Origin: Clostridia bacterium
Lineage (GTDB): Bacteria > Bacillota > DSM-12270 > Thermacetogeniales > Thermacetogeniaceae
Assembly: GCA_902812385.1 (NCBI GenBank)
Contig: CADDZD010000021.1
Location: 1 to 32,787, forward strand
Reading direction: 5' to 3'
Length of the DNA stretch: 32,787 nt
Shown: positions 15,629-23,926 of the stretch, piece by piece
Position numbering within the stretch: position 1 is the stretch's first letter
How the letters are laid out: each line of letters begins with the position of its first letter
Notes under the pieces: generated by a model
Database searches by the model: none
What the model was told of the DNA's origin: nothing
What the model saw: the letters and a program-made list of their open reading frames with translations, nothing else
Made by a program: the position numbers and the translations under genes

Positions 15629-17014
15629 TTAACGCCGCGCTTTCGGCAGGGAATGCAGCGATCTCCCCTGCACGTCCATCACCGCCTCCAAGAAGGCTTC
15701 GCCCAGGGTGGGATGGGGATGGATTGTGCCGATCACGTCCGCAACCTTGAGCCTGTTGCGGACCACGACCCCCGCCTCCTGGATCAGGTCGCCGGCATGG
15801 GGGCCGAGGATGTGGACGCCGATGACGGTGTCATCGGCATCGGCGATCACCTTGACCATGCCGTCGCCCTCGCCCATGGTCAGGGCCTTGCCGTTGGCGG
15901 CGAAGGGGAATTTTCCGACCCGGAAATCGATCCCCCTGGCCTGCGCCTCCTCCTGGGTGAGGCCGACCGCGGCGATCTCCGGGAAGGAGAAGACGCAGGA
16001 GGGAACGGCGTCGTAGTTCACCCGGTGGTCCAGGCCGGCCATTCTCTCCACCGCCACGATCCCTTCCTCGGAAGCCACATGGGCGAGCATGGGCCCTCCG
16101 ATGACGTCCCCGACGGCGTAGATGCCGGGGACGCCGGTTTCGTAATTCCCGTCCACTTTGATAAATCCCCTGTCGTCGCAGGCGATGCCGAGCTGCTCCA
16201 GGCCCAGCCCCCGGGTGAAGGGCTTCCGCCCGGCGGCCAGCAGCACGAGGTCGGCGGGGCGCTCGACGGGTCCCTTTTTCCCCCGCGCGGTCACCCTCAG
16301 GTCTTCGCCCTCCCGTTCGATCCGCTCCACAACGGTGCCGGTATGCACCTCGATCCCCTGCTTTTTAAGGTAGACGCCCATTCTCCGGACAATCTCCCCG
16401 TCCATGGCACCCAGGATATCGGGCATCGCTTCCAGCACCGTGATCCTGCTGCCGAAGGCGTTGAAGATGCAGGCGAATTCGATGCCGATCACGCCGCCGC
16501 CGATGATCACCAGGCGTTCCGGAAGGGTGTCGGTCTCCAAGAGGGCGTCGCTGGTCACGACCCCCGGCAGGTCGACGCCGGGGATGGGGGGCACCGCCGG
16601 CTCGGAGCCGGTGGCGATGAGCAGGCGCCGGGCGACGATCTCCTCCCCGCCAACCAGGAGGCGGCCGGGCGCGACGAGGGAGGCCTCCCCGGCGATCACC
16701 TCCACCCGGTAGCCCTTGAGCAGGTCCCGGATCCCGGAGACCAGCTTGGCCACGATCCAGTCCTTCCTCTCCCGGGCACCGGGCAGGTCGAAAGCGATGT
16801 TTTCGGCTCTGGCATTGAATTCGGAAAGACCGGACAGGGTCCGCAGCACCGCGGCGTTCTGAAAATAGGCCTTGGTGGGGATGCAGCCCCGGTTGAGGCA
16901 GGTGCCGCCCGGAGCGTCCTTCTCCACCAGAGCGACATCCATGCCCAGCTGGCTCGCCCGGATTGCCGCCACGTAACCGCCCGGGCCTCCTCCGATGACT
17001 ATCAGGTCCTTCAT
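15629..17014 (-). CDS. lpdA: Dihydrolipoyl dehydrogenase (L protein)
   Basis: FAD enzyme that reoxidises the dihydrolipoyl arm of GcvH and passes electrons to NAD. 461 residues, the full family length: FAD-binding LIVIGGGPGGYVAAIRA, the redox disulfide C39/C44 in GGTCLNRGCIPTK, the NAD-binding VIIGGGVIGIEFACIF, the second FAD contact GIYAVGDV, and the C-terminal dimer-interface His/Glu in HPHPTLGEAFLEA. It lies 180 bases after gcvPB, a gap that contains a long hairpin (17089-17178); GGGAGGAG precedes the ATG. It completes the T-H-P-L set of the glycine cleavage system. Confidence 0.95.
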   Translation of the reverse strand: MKDLIVIGGGPGGYVAAIRASQLGMDVALVEKDAPGGTCLNRGCIPTKAYFQNAAVLRTLSGLSEFNARAENIAFDLPGARERKDWIVAKLVSGIRDLLKGYRVEVIAGEASLVAPGRLLVGGEEIVARRLLIATGSEPAVPPIPGVDLPGVVTSDALLETDTLPERLVIIGGGVIGIEFACIFNAFGSRITVLEAMPDILGAMDGEIVRRMGVYLKKQGIEVHTGTVVERIEREGEDLRVTARGKKGPVERPADLVLLAAGRKPFTRGLGLEQLGIACDDRGFIKVDGNYETGVPGIYAVGDVIGGPMLAHVASEEGIVAVERMAGLDHRVNYDAVPSCVFSFPEIAAVGLTQEEAQARGIDFRVGKFPFAANGKALTMGEGDGMVKVIADADDTVIGVHILGPHAGDLIQEAGVVVRNRLKVADVIGTIHPHPTLGEAFLEAVMDVQGRSLHSLPKARR

Positions 17015-17088
17015 GCGCGCTCCTCCCTAATTACTGTGGATGAATGTGACATAAAAATCGGCCTGTCCACTATTACTTTTATATAGGA

Positions 17089-17178
17089 ATGCCGGATAAG
17101 GCAGCCGGTATGGTCGCTGGTTTCGGGGGCCTCGGGGGGTCCGAGAAAGAGGGGGGTGACCGGCTGCCTTCGGCATTT
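17089..17178 (+). terminator. Long hairpin between gcvPB and lpd with T-tract on the plus strand
   Basis: Arms AATGCCGGATAAGGCAGCCGG (17089-17109, with a short internal mismatch; written here as two pieces AATGCCGG and AAGGCAGCCGGT) and ACCGGCTGCCTTCGGCATT (17159-17177) enclose a smaller hairpin CTCGG/CCGAG (17131-17145). TTTTTTGTTTTT follows on the plus strand, opposite to all neighbouring genes. In the minus direction no U-tract follows, so for the operon it may act as a processing or attenuation structure. Confidence 0.6.
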
Positions 17179-17192
17179 TTTGTTTTTACGCT

Positions 17193-18644
17193 CTATTTAC
17201 CGGGTTCCCACTTCAAAACCGGGTTGCGGGCGGCGGCGGTCTCGTCCGGCCTGCGGATCACCGCCTTGTGGGGCGCCTCCTTCAGTCGCTCCGGGTTTTC
17301 CCGGGCCTCCCGGTCTATCTCCAGCAGGGCCTCCACGAAGGCGTCCAGCCGCTCCCGGGTTTCGGTCTCGGTGGGCTCGATCATCAGGGCCTCCTCCACG
17401 ATCAGCGGGAAGTAGACCGTGGGGGGATGGAAGCCGCGGTCGATCAGGCCCTTGGCCACGTCCAGGGCGGTGACTCCGGTCTCCTTCTTCTGCTTCCGGG
17501 CGGAGGCCACGAACTCGTGCTTGCAGAGACGGTTGTAGGGAATGTCGTAGCTACCCGCCAGCATGGTACGCAGGTAGTTGGCGTTGAGGACGGCGTTGCA
17601 GGCGACCTCTTTGAGCCCGGTGTTCCCCAGAGCCTTGATGTAGGCGTAGGCCTTGACCATCACCCCGAAGTTGCCGTAGAAGGCGTGGATCTTGCCGATG
17701 GACCGCGGCCGGTCGTAGCTCAGGCGGTATCTCTCCCCGGACTTTTCGATCACGGGCACGGGCAGGAAGTCGACCAGGAAGCCCTTAACCCCGATGGGGC
17801 CGGAGCCGGGACCGCCCCCGCCGTGAGGGGTGGCGAAGGTCTTGTGCAGGTTGAGGTGACAGACGTCGAACCCCATGTCCCCGGGCCGGGCGATGCCGAT
17901 GATGGCGTTGGCGTTGGCCCCGTCGTAGTAGAGTAGGCCTCCGGCGGCGTGCACGATCTCGGCGATCTCCCGGATGTTCTCCTCGAAGAGGCCGAGGGTG
18001 TTAGGGTTGGTGAGCATCAGGCCAGCGATCTCGTCGCTCATCAGGGAACGCAGGTCCTCCACGTCCACCAGGCCGCGTTCGTCCGACTTGACCTCGATCA
18101 CCTTGTAGCCGAGCATGTTGGCGGTGGCCGGGTTGGTGCCGTGGGCGGAGTCGGGGACGATCATTTTGGTGCGTTTGGTGTCCCCCCGGCTGTTATGGTA
18201 GGCCTTGATGATCATGGCCCCGGTCATTTCCCCGTGGGCCCCGGCGGCCGGCTGCAGGGTGAAGGCGTCCATGCCGGTGATCTCGCACAGCATCCGCTGC
18301 AGTTCGTACATCAGCTCCAGGGCTCCCTGGACAGTCTCCTCCGGCTGGTAGGGATGGAGGCCGGCGAAGCCGGGGAGGCGCGCCGCCCACTCGTTGATCT
18401 TGGGGTTGTATTTCATGGTGCAGGAGCCGAGGGGGTAAAAGCCGCTGTCCACCCCGTAGCTTTTGCGGGAGAGTTCGGTGTAGTGGCGCACGGCTTCCAC
18501 TTCTCCGACCTCGGGCAGCAGCGGGTCCTCCTCCCGCAGGAAGTCGGCCGGGATCTCTTCCGGGACCCGATCCGGCAGGTCGCTCCCGGGCAGGGTGAAG
18601 GACCGGGCTCCCTTGACGCTTTTCTCGAAGATGAGTTTACTCAT
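17193..18644 (-). CDS. gcvPB: Glycine dehydrogenase (decarboxylating) subunit 2, GcvPB
   Basis: C-terminal half of the two-subunit P protein. It holds the PLP-binding lysine K268 in [20 protein letters not shown] and the canonical companions [36 protein letters not shown] and [11 protein letters not shown]. 483 residues, normal length. With GcvPA it decarboxylates glycine and loads the aminomethyl group onto lipoyl-GcvH. Its ATG overlaps the end of gcvPA by 8 bases, giving coupled translation of the two subunits. Confidence 0.96.
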   Translation of the reverse strand: MSKLIFEKSVKGARSFTLPGSDLPDRVPEEIPADFLREEDPLLPEVGEVEAVRHYTELSRKSYGVDSGFYPLGSCTMKYNPKINEWAARLPGFAGLHPYQPEETVQGALELMYELQRMLCEITGMDAFTLQPAAGAHGEMTGAMIIKAYHNSRGDTKRTKMIVPDSAHGTNPATANMLGYKVIEVKSDERGLVDVEDLRSLMSDEIAGLMLTNPNTLGLFEENIREIAEIVHAAGGLLYYDGANANAIIGIARPGDMGFDVCHLNLHKTFATPHGGGGPGSGPIGVKGFLVDFLPVPVIEKSGERYRLSYDRPRSIGKIHAFYGNFGVMVKAYAYIKALGNTGLKEVACNAVLNANYLRTMLAGSYDIPYNRLCKHEFVASARKQKKETGVTALDVAKGLIDRGFHPPTVYFPLIVEEALMIEPTETETRERLDAFVEALLEIDREARENPERLKEAPHKAVIRRPDETAAARNPVLKWEPGK

Positions 18645-19959
18645 GGGCGATCCCTCCCAGTACGGATACGAGCCGGTCGATCTCGGCCCTGGTGCGCTTT
18701 TCGGTGAAGGCCAGCAGCAGGGCGCCTTCCAGTTCGTAGCCGCCGATGATCCCTTCTTTTAAGAGGGCTGCGTTTGCTGCTTGCGGGTCGCCGATGGCTA
18801 CTGCAAATTCTTTGAAGAAGGGCTTCCGGTATTTCAGCTTCAGGCCTGCCTTTTCAAGTTGTTGCCTTGCGTAGCAGGCGAGCCCGTGGCAGCGCCGGGC
18901 GATCTCCTTGAGGCCTTCCTTGCCTACAACGGTCAGGTAGATGGTGGCCGCCAGGGCGCAGAGGGCTTCGTTGGAGCAGATGTTGGAACCTGCCTTCTCC
19001 CGCCGGATGTGCTGCTCCCGGGCCTGAAGGGTGAGGACGAAGGCCCGGTTTCCGTCCCGGTCCACGGTCTCCCCTACCAGCCTGCCCGGTACCCGGCGCA
19101 TCAGTTTCTCGGTTGCCGCAAAGAAGCCGAGGTAGGGGCCGCCGAAGCTTAAGGGGTTGCCCAGGGGCTGCCCCTCGCCTACGGCGATGTCGGCACCCCA
19201 TTCACCGGGCGGCTTCAGGAGACCCAGGGAGATGGGGTCGACGGCCATGATCAGGAGCCCTCCGGCCCCGTGGACGGCCTGTTCGATCCGGCGGAGTTCC
19301 GTCTCCAGGTTTCCGTAGAAGTTGGGGTGCTGAATCACCACCGCCGCGGTCTGCTTGTCGATCCGGGAGGTAACTGCTTCGGGATCGGCGATGCCTTCAT
19401 CGCCGGGCACGGGGACGATCTCCATTTTACCGCCCATGGCGTAGGTTTGGATTACCTGCCGGTAGGCCGGGTGGACCGTTTCCGGAAGGAGTATCTTGCG
19501 GCGGCGCGTGGTGTCGCAGGCCAGGGCGCAGGCCTCGGCCAGGGCGCTTCCTCCATCGTACATGGAGGCGTTGGCCAGGTCCATACCCGTCAGGTTGGCG
19601 ATCATGGTCTGGTACTCGAAGATGGACTGCAGTATGCCCTGGCTCAGTTCCGGCTGGTAGGGGGTGTAGGCGGTGTAGAATTCGGAGCGCAAAAGCAGGT
19701 GTTCGACGACGGCCGGTATGTAGTGGTCGTAGGCCCCGGCGCCCAGAAAACAGGGGCGGTCGTCAGCGGCCAGGTTGCGGGCAGCCAGGGCCGCTAGATC
19801 CCGGCGCAGCTCCATTTCCGATTCCGGCCGCGGCAGGTTGAGCTCCCGGTTGAGCTTCACCGCTTCCGGGATGTCCGCGAACAGGTCTTCCATGCTTTTT
19901 ATCCCTATGGTGTCCAGCATCTCCCGGACCACCCAGGGTGGGTTGGGTACGTAGTTCAT
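18637..19959 (-). CDS. gcvPA: Glycine dehydrogenase (decarboxylating) subunit 1, GcvPA
   Basis: N-terminal half of the P protein, 440 residues. It carries the near-invariant motifs of functional glycine decarboxylases: [15 protein letters not shown] (71-85), [13 protein letters not shown] (97-108), [13 protein letters not shown] (131-143) and [15 protein letters not shown] (314-328). It is preceded by GGAGGAGG and follows gcvH by 24 bases. These motifs make it the useful reference against which the divergent copy at 30505 is judged. Confidence 0.96.
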   Translation of the reverse strand: MNYVPNPPWVVREMLDTIGIKSMEDLFADIPEAVKLNRELNLPRPESEMELRRDLAALAARNLAADDRPCFLGAGAYDHYIPAVVEHLLLRSEFYTAYTPYQPELSQGILQSIFEYQTMIANLTGMDLANASMYDGGSALAEACALACDTTRRRKILLPETVHPAYRQVIQTYAMGGKMEIVPVPGDEGIADPEAVTSRIDKQTAAVVIQHPNFYGNLETELRRIEQAVHGAGGLLIMAVDPISLGLLKPPGEWGADIAVGEGQPLGNPLSFGGPYLGFFAATEKLMRRVPGRLVGETVDRDGNRAFVLTLQAREQHIRREKAGSNICSNEALCALAATIYLTVVGKEGLKEIARRCHGLACYARQQLEKAGLKLKYRKPFFKEFAVAIGDPQAANAALLKEGIIGGYELEGALLLAFTEKRTRAEIDRLVSVLGGIAHE

Positions 19960-19983
19960 CCGAGCTCCTCCTCCATTACCCGG

Positions 19984-20376
19984 CTATTCTTCCGCTTGCT
20001 CGCAAAAGGCGGTATACTGCTCGGCGTTCATCAGGTTCCCGAGCTCCTCCGGGTCGCTCAATCTCAGGATGGCGATGTGCCGGCCGTACGGGTCCTTGTT
20101 AAGGGATTCCGGTGCCTGCTCCAGGGCCTCGTTGACCTCGACGACGGTGCCGGAGACGGGGGTGTGCATGTCGGCCACCGCCTTCACGGATTCGATGACC
20201 CCGATGGTATCCCCCGCGGCGTATTCGCTATCGATCTCGGGCAGTTCCACGAAGACGATATCCCCCAGGTGGTGCTGGGCGTAGTCGGTGATGCCGACGT
20301 AGGCCAGGTCGCCTTCCACCCGCACCCATTCGTGATCCTCGCTGTAATACAGGTTCTCTCTGATCTCCATCTTCAC
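19984..20376 (-). CDS. gcvH: Glycine cleavage system H protein
   Basis: Lipoyl carrier that shuttles the aminomethyl group from P to T and electrons to L. 130 residues from GTG 20376 (ATG 20370 is equally possible; AGGAG lies 4 or 10 bases upstream respectively). SEDHEWVRVEG and YAQHHLGDIVFVELPEI are standard; the lipoylated lysine is K65 in GVIESVKAVADMHTP. It follows gcvT by 29 bases. It is the only H protein in the window, so the divergent P-protein pair downstream of riboswitch 2 would have to use this one, if it uses an H protein at all. Confidence 0.96.
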   Translation of the reverse strand: MKMEIRENLYYSEDHEWVRVEGDLAYVGITDYAQHHLGDIVFVELPEIDSEYAAGDTIGVIESVKAVADMHTPVSGTVVEVNEALEQAPESLNKDPYGRHIAILRLSDPEELGNLMNAEQYTAFCEQAEE

Positions 20377-20404
20377 TTCGCTCCTTTTCCTTGGTTTTGG
20401 ATTT

Positions 20405-21502
20405 TTATCTCGGCCGCCGGTAGAAAAGCCCCTGCCCGGTGCGCGCCTTGACGGGTTTGTTGCGGATGATGATGTCGATCTCGATCCCGGGCCGGGCGAA
20501 TTCGCTCTTCACCAGGGCCAGGCCGAGGTTTTTGCCCAGGGTCGGGGCATACCCGCCGCTGGTCACCCATCCGATATTTTGCCCGTTCTCCTGCACTTCA
20601 TAATGGGCCCGGGGAATGCCGCGGCCGGTCATCTCGAATTCCACCAACAGGCGCTCCGGCCCCTCTTCTTTCTGCCGGGCCAGGGCCTCCCTGCCGGTGA
20701 AGGAGGGCTTATCGATCCTGACGAAGCGGTCGAGGCGCGCCTCCAAGGGGGTGATATCCCGGTCTAGTTCGTGCCCGTAAAGGGGCATTTTGGCCTCGAA
20801 GCGCAGGGTGTCGCGGGCACCCAGCCCTATGGGGAGTATTGTTCCCCTGCCTGCTTCCAGAATGGCCTCCCAGAGTTCGCAGGCCCTGTCGGGAGAGGTG
20901 AAAAGCTCGAAGCCGTCCTCCCCGGTGTATCCGGTGCGGGAGACCAGACAATCGATCCCCGCCACTTTGACCCCGGGCAGGAACCAGTAGTATTTGATTT
21001 CTTTGAGATCGGTGTCGCAGATTTCCTGCAGGACTCTCTCCGCCAGCGGTCCCTGCAGGGCGAGCTCCGCATAGCGGTCGGACACGTTCTCCAGGGTGAC
21101 CCCGGGGATTTTATGTTCCTGCATCCAGGCGAAGTCCTTGTCGGTGTTGGCGGCGTTGATGACCAGGAAAAAGCGGTCCTTTGAAAACTTGTACACCAGC
21201 AGGTCGTCCACGCAGCCGCCGTCCGGGTAGCACATCGGGGAGTAACAAACCTGGTTTTCTTTGAGCGGGCCGATGTCGTTGGTGACCAGTTCCTGCACAA
21301 AGGCCTCGGCCTGTTCGCCGCGGATGTCGACCTCCCCCATGTGGGAGACGTCGAAGAGCCCTGCCTTCTGGCGCACCTGGTGATGCTCGGCGAGGATCCC
21401 TGTGGTCTTGTACTCCACCGGGAGCTCCCAGCCCCCGAAGTCGATCATGTTGCCGTCGTATTTTACATGCATCGGATAGAGCGGTGTTCTCCGCAGTCCC
21501 AT
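20405..21502 (-). CDS. gcvT: Aminomethyltransferase (T protein)
   Basis: Transfers the methylene carbon from aminomethyl-lipoyl GcvH to tetrahydrofolate and releases ammonia. The ATG at 21502 (MGLRRTPLYPMHVKYDGNMI) is preferred because GGAGG lies 10 bases upstream; ATG 21511 is almost on top of it. The full-length protein has DFGGWELPVEY, GLFDVSHMGEVDIRG, NDIGPLKENQVCYSPMCYPD, RTGYTGEDGFELF and the C-terminal beta-barrel with GWVTSGGYAPTLGKNLGLA. First gene of the canonical gcv operon, behind riboswitch 1 and a long structured leader. Confidence 0.96.
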   Translation of the reverse strand: MGLRRTPLYPMHVKYDGNMIDFGGWELPVEYKTTGILAEHHQVRQKAGLFDVSHMGEVDIRGEQAEAFVQELVTNDIGPLKENQVCYSPMCYPDGGCVDDLLVYKFSKDRFFLVINAANTDKDFAWMQEHKIPGVTLENVSDRYAELALQGPLAERVLQEICDTDLKEIKYYWFLPGVKVAGIDCLVSRTGYTGEDGFELFTSPDRACELWEAILEAGRGTILPIGLGARDTLRFEAKMPLYGHELDRDITPLEARLDRFVRIDKPSFTGREALARQKEEGPERLLVEFEMTGRGIPRAHYEVQENGQNIGWVTSGGYAPTLGKNLGLALVKSEFARPGIEIDIIIRNKPVKARTGQGLFYRRPR

Positions 21503-21599
21503 TTCTTCCATTCCTCCTGTTTTCTTTGGTGTTCGGCGGACCTCCGCAGCGGGGCGCCGCCCTTACCGGAAACGGTTTTATCCGATCCACACCCCTCCC

Positions 21600-21965
21600 T
21601 TCGGGCAGTGCCCTGCCCTGAAAAATACGTCCCGGTTTATCCTTGCGCTTGCTCCTGGACTCCGGTTGAACTCTCCCTAAACTCGTCTCAGACGGTAGCC
21701 GACCGGCTCCTATGACGGCATCCTGCCGCAGAGTCGCCTATCTCGACCTCCTGTCTCGATTCGGCTGCCGTTGGCTGCTCCTTCGTCAAGGGCGAGTAAA
21801 AACCTCCATAGATCGATTGTTCTTAAATTTCGCCTCAGGATGAAGTACTCGCATCCCGACCTGTCATTCTCGCTTCGCCTGTCCTGTTACCCGGCCTTCC
21901 ATAGGTCGCTCGCCGGCAGACCCGTCGGTGTATTTTCATCGTCGTCGGTGCCGCTGCCGGCGGCT
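21600..21965 (-). ncRNA. Putative structured noncoding RNA in the gcvT leader
   Basis: The stretch between the riboswitch terminator and gcvT has no coding character but many self-complementary segments on the minus strand: CGCCGGCAG (21954-21962 pairs with 21911-21919, 9 bp), GCGAGTA (21846-21852 with 21792-21798, 7 bp), AGCCGA (21761-21766 with 21697-21702, 6 bp) and the hairpin CGGCA-GGA-TGCCG (21716-21728). Unpaired purine-rich blocks such as CCTGAGGCGAAATTT and GGAGCAAGCGCAAGGA look like conserved tertiary motifs. The overall look recalls a large Bacillota RNA class such as the raiA motif; that assignment is a recollection, not proven. It could be part of the gcv leader or an independent RNA. 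Confidence 0.5.
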
Positions 21966-21992
21966 TTGGAATCTGCCTGGCAAAGTCGCTCC

Positions 21993-22034
21993 CTAAAAAC
22001 GAACAGAGCGCGGGAGACCCCTCCCGTGCTCTGT
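21993..22034 (-). terminator. Expression-platform terminator of glycine riboswitch 1
   Basis: Arms ACAGAGCACGGGAG and CTCCCGCGCTCTGT (22021-22034 and 22003-22016 as seen on the minus strand; 14 bp with one G-U) with a 4-base loop, followed by TCGTTTTTAG. It immediately follows the second aptamer and overlaps its closing helix, the arrangement of a glycine-ON switch. Confidence 0.85.
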
Positions 22035-22215
22035 TTTCGACCTGAGAGATTCACCCGTTCGCCGGGCTTGCCCCTTCGGTGTCCGCAGACTTTCCAGAGT
22101 TCGTCGGAATACGGTCCTTTCACCTGAAAGATTCACCGACACCCCGGGCGGGTACCGGCTTACTTCTTCGGTACGGGTGCAAACCCGCTTCTCCCGTATT
22201 CTTCATCCGTAGTCT
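22035..22215 (-). promoter_or_regulatory. Tandem glycine riboswitch 1 (controls gcvT-H-PA-PB-lpd-lplA-pdxT)
   Basis: Two consecutive glycine aptamers. The first shows GATGAAGAATACGGGAGAAG, ACCGAAGAAGTAAGCCGGTA and GGTGAATCTTTCAGGTGAAA; the linker is GACGAACTCTGGAAAGTC; the second shows ACACCGAAGGGGCAAGCC and GGTGAATCTCTCAGGT. Glycine binding is known to activate gcv operons by preventing terminator formation, and the terminator at 21993 fits. It begins 27 bases after the pdxS stop, so it can act on read-through transcripts and on any local promoter. Confidence 0.95.
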
Positions 22216-22241
22216 ATGCAGTTTTGGAAATTTTATATTCT

Positions 22242-23129
22242 CTACCAGCCGCGGACCGCCAGGCGCTCTTCGGGGTTGATGGTGGACAGCTCAAGCCCCC
22301 GCATGGCCTCGCCCAGTCCCCGGGATACCTCCGCCAGGATCTTGGGATCGTTGTAATGGGTCACCGCCGCCACGATCGCCTTAGCCCGGGCCGCCGGGTC
22401 CGCGGATTTGAAGATGCCCGAGCCCACAAAGACTCCGTCCGCCCCCAGCTGCATCATCAGGGCGGCATCGGCCGGGGTCGCCACGCCTCCCGCCGCAAAG
22501 TTCACCACCGGGAGCCGACCCAGTTCCGCCACCTCTTTGACCAGTTCGTAGGGAGCCTCCAGTTTCTTGGCCGCCGCCATGAGCTCCTCCGCAGGCAGGT
22601 TCTGCAGCCAGCGGATCTCTCCCATGACGGTGCGCATATGCCTCACCGCCTCCACGATGTTCCCGGTGCCGGCCTCCCCTTTCGTCCGGATCATGGCAGC
22701 CCCTTCCCCGATCCTTCTCAAGGCCTCCCCCAGGTCCCGGGCGCCGCAGACGAAGGGCACCTTGAACTGATGCTTGTCTATGTGATGGGATTCGTCCGCC
22801 GGGGTGAGGACTTCGCTCTCGTCAATGTAGTCTATCCCCAGGGCCTCCAGGATCTGGGCCTCTACGAAGTGGCCTATCCTGGCCTTGGCCATGACCGGTA
22901 TGGATACGGCGTCCATGATCCTGAGGATTACGTCAGGATCGGCCATCCGGGCTACCCCCCCGGCCGCCCTGATGTCGGCCGGTACCCGCTCCAAGGCCAT
23001 GACGGCGCAGGCCCCCGCCTCCTCGGCGATCTTCGCCTGCTCCGGCGTGGTGACGTCCATGATCACCCCGCCTTTAAGCATTTCGGCCAATCCTTTTTTC
23101 AATTTCCAGGTGCCTTTTGCCTCCTCCAT
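22242..23129 (-). CDS. pdxS: Pyridoxal 5'-phosphate synthase lyase subunit PdxS
   Basis: Builds PLP from ribulose/ribose-5-phosphate, glyceraldehyde-3-phosphate and ammonia from PdxT. 295 residues, full length: [13 protein letters not shown] with the catalytic Asp (D25), [18 protein letters not shown], Schiff-base lysine K82 in [26 protein letters not shown], and a phosphate site [20 protein letters not shown]. It ends 27 bases before riboswitch 1 and lies 108 bases after the DUF436 gene, so it is probably the last gene of the riboswitch-2 transcript. Confidence 0.96.
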   Translation of the reverse strand: MEEAKGTWKLKKGLAEMLKGGVIMDVTTPEQAKIAEEAGACAVMALERVPADIRAAGGVARMADPDVILRIMDAVSIPVMAKARIGHFVEAQILEALGIDYIDESEVLTPADESHHIDKHQFKVPFVCGARDLGEALRRIGEGAAMIRTKGEAGTGNIVEAVRHMRTVMGEIRWLQNLPAEELMAAAKKLEAPYELVKEVAELGRLPVVNFAAGGVATPADAALMMQLGADGVFVGSGIFKSADPAARAKAIVAAVTHYNDPKILAEVSRGLGEAMRGLELSTINPEERLAVRGW

Positions 23130-23236
23130 GCCAACCTCATCCTTTCCTTAACCATAACCGGTGCGCGATCGCACTTTTTTTGCAGACCCTGTGAGTGAAA
23201 AACCGGAAACGCCGGTGTTATACTTCTCAACGGGTA

Positions 23237-23827
23237 TTATTCGACCTTCATCGCTTCTTCTCTGGAATACTTCGCCCTGGCTCCACCGATCAATTTGGGT
23301 CTCGTCCGGATCATGCTCAGGTGAGCAGAACCGATTTGTTTGACGCTGCTCCTCACAACCACACCAACGCCTTTCAAATGCATTCCGATAAAAACATCGC
23401 CTATATCCATGCCGGCATTCGCTTTAATGCTCTCCACCACTACCGGCCTGTCGAAACGGTTCATCGCTACTGCGGCAAGCCCACCGCCCCCCTTGATATA
23501 AGGGAAAACGGTGACAACCTCGAGGTTGTATTTTTCGGCGCACTCCTCTTCGACCACAAGGGCGCGGTTCAGATGCTCACAGCACTGGATTGCCAGCCAG
23601 ATTCCGTTTTCCTTAACCCGCGGTAAAATCCCGTCAAGAATGGCATCTGCTACCTCCAAATTCGTGGCGGAACCTATACGCTTGCCGATAACTTCGCTCG
23701 TACTACCGCCTACCACCAGGATCTGCCCGGGTTTCAGATTGGCCGCCTGGAGCAAATCATTTAAAGCCGTTCTGGTCTGTTCGGTGATTTCCTTTAGATT
23801 AAGTTCAGCGGTTACCTGTCCGTCCAT
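23237..23827 (-). CDS. DUF436 / TIGR01440 family protein (YwlG-like)
   Basis: The 196-residue product from ATG 23827 (MDGQVTAELNLKEITEQT; the GTG at 23845 is upstream of the GGGAGGGATAG ribosome binding site) matches the TIGR01440/UPF0340 family: ILVVGGSTSEVIGKRIGSAT, WLAIQCCEHLNRALVVEEE, IGMHLKGVGVVVR and a C-terminal RPKLIGGARAKYS. Function is unproven. In Bacillus subtilis the homologue ywlG lies directly upstream of glyA, the glycine/serine hydroxymethyltransferase gene, so its presence in a glycine-riboswitch operon is a second, independent link to glycine metabolism. The paired cysteines in QCCEH are worth noting. Confidence 0.85.
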   Translation of the reverse strand: MDGQVTAELNLKEITEQTRTALNDLLQAANLKPGQILVVGGSTSEVIGKRIGSATNLEVADAILDGILPRVKENGIWLAIQCCEHLNRALVVEEECAEKYNLEVVTVFPYIKGGGGLAAVAMNRFDRPVVVESIKANAGMDIGDVFIGMHLKGVGVVVRSSVKQIGSAHLSMIRTRPKLIGGARAKYSREEAMKVE

Positions 23828-23869
23828 CTCTATCCCTCCCCGCACCGGCTCTTTTGATTAATTCAAGCA

Positions 23870-23909
23870 GGACCCACCGCCAAACAACGCTCCAGCAGAC
23901 GGCGGGTCC
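23870..23909 (-). terminator. Hairpin between the APC permease and DUF436 genes
   Basis: Arms GGACCC-CCG and CGG-GGGTCC with one mismatch, loop of about 20 bases, no clear U-tract afterwards. It may be a weak terminator or an RNA-processing site that separates the expression of the two genes. Confidence 0.4.
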
Positions 23910-23926
23910 ACTCGAACACGATTATC

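Noticed and set aside
15377-17086. Long open frame of 569 codons on the plus strand over lplA and lpd
   Set aside because: It is the antisense of lpdA/lplA; high GC removes stops. No domain character, while the minus strand encodes complete, motif-bearing enzymes.
17268-18707. Two long plus-strand frames rich in Gly, His and Val opposite gcvPB
   Set aside because: Composition typical of antisense to GC-rich genes; no ribosome binding sites or known domains.
21600-21965. T-box or cobalamin riboswitch as identity of the gcvT leader RNA
   Set aside because: The T-box sequence AGGGTGGNACCGCG and the B12-box are both absent; the region is better described as an unassigned structured RNA.
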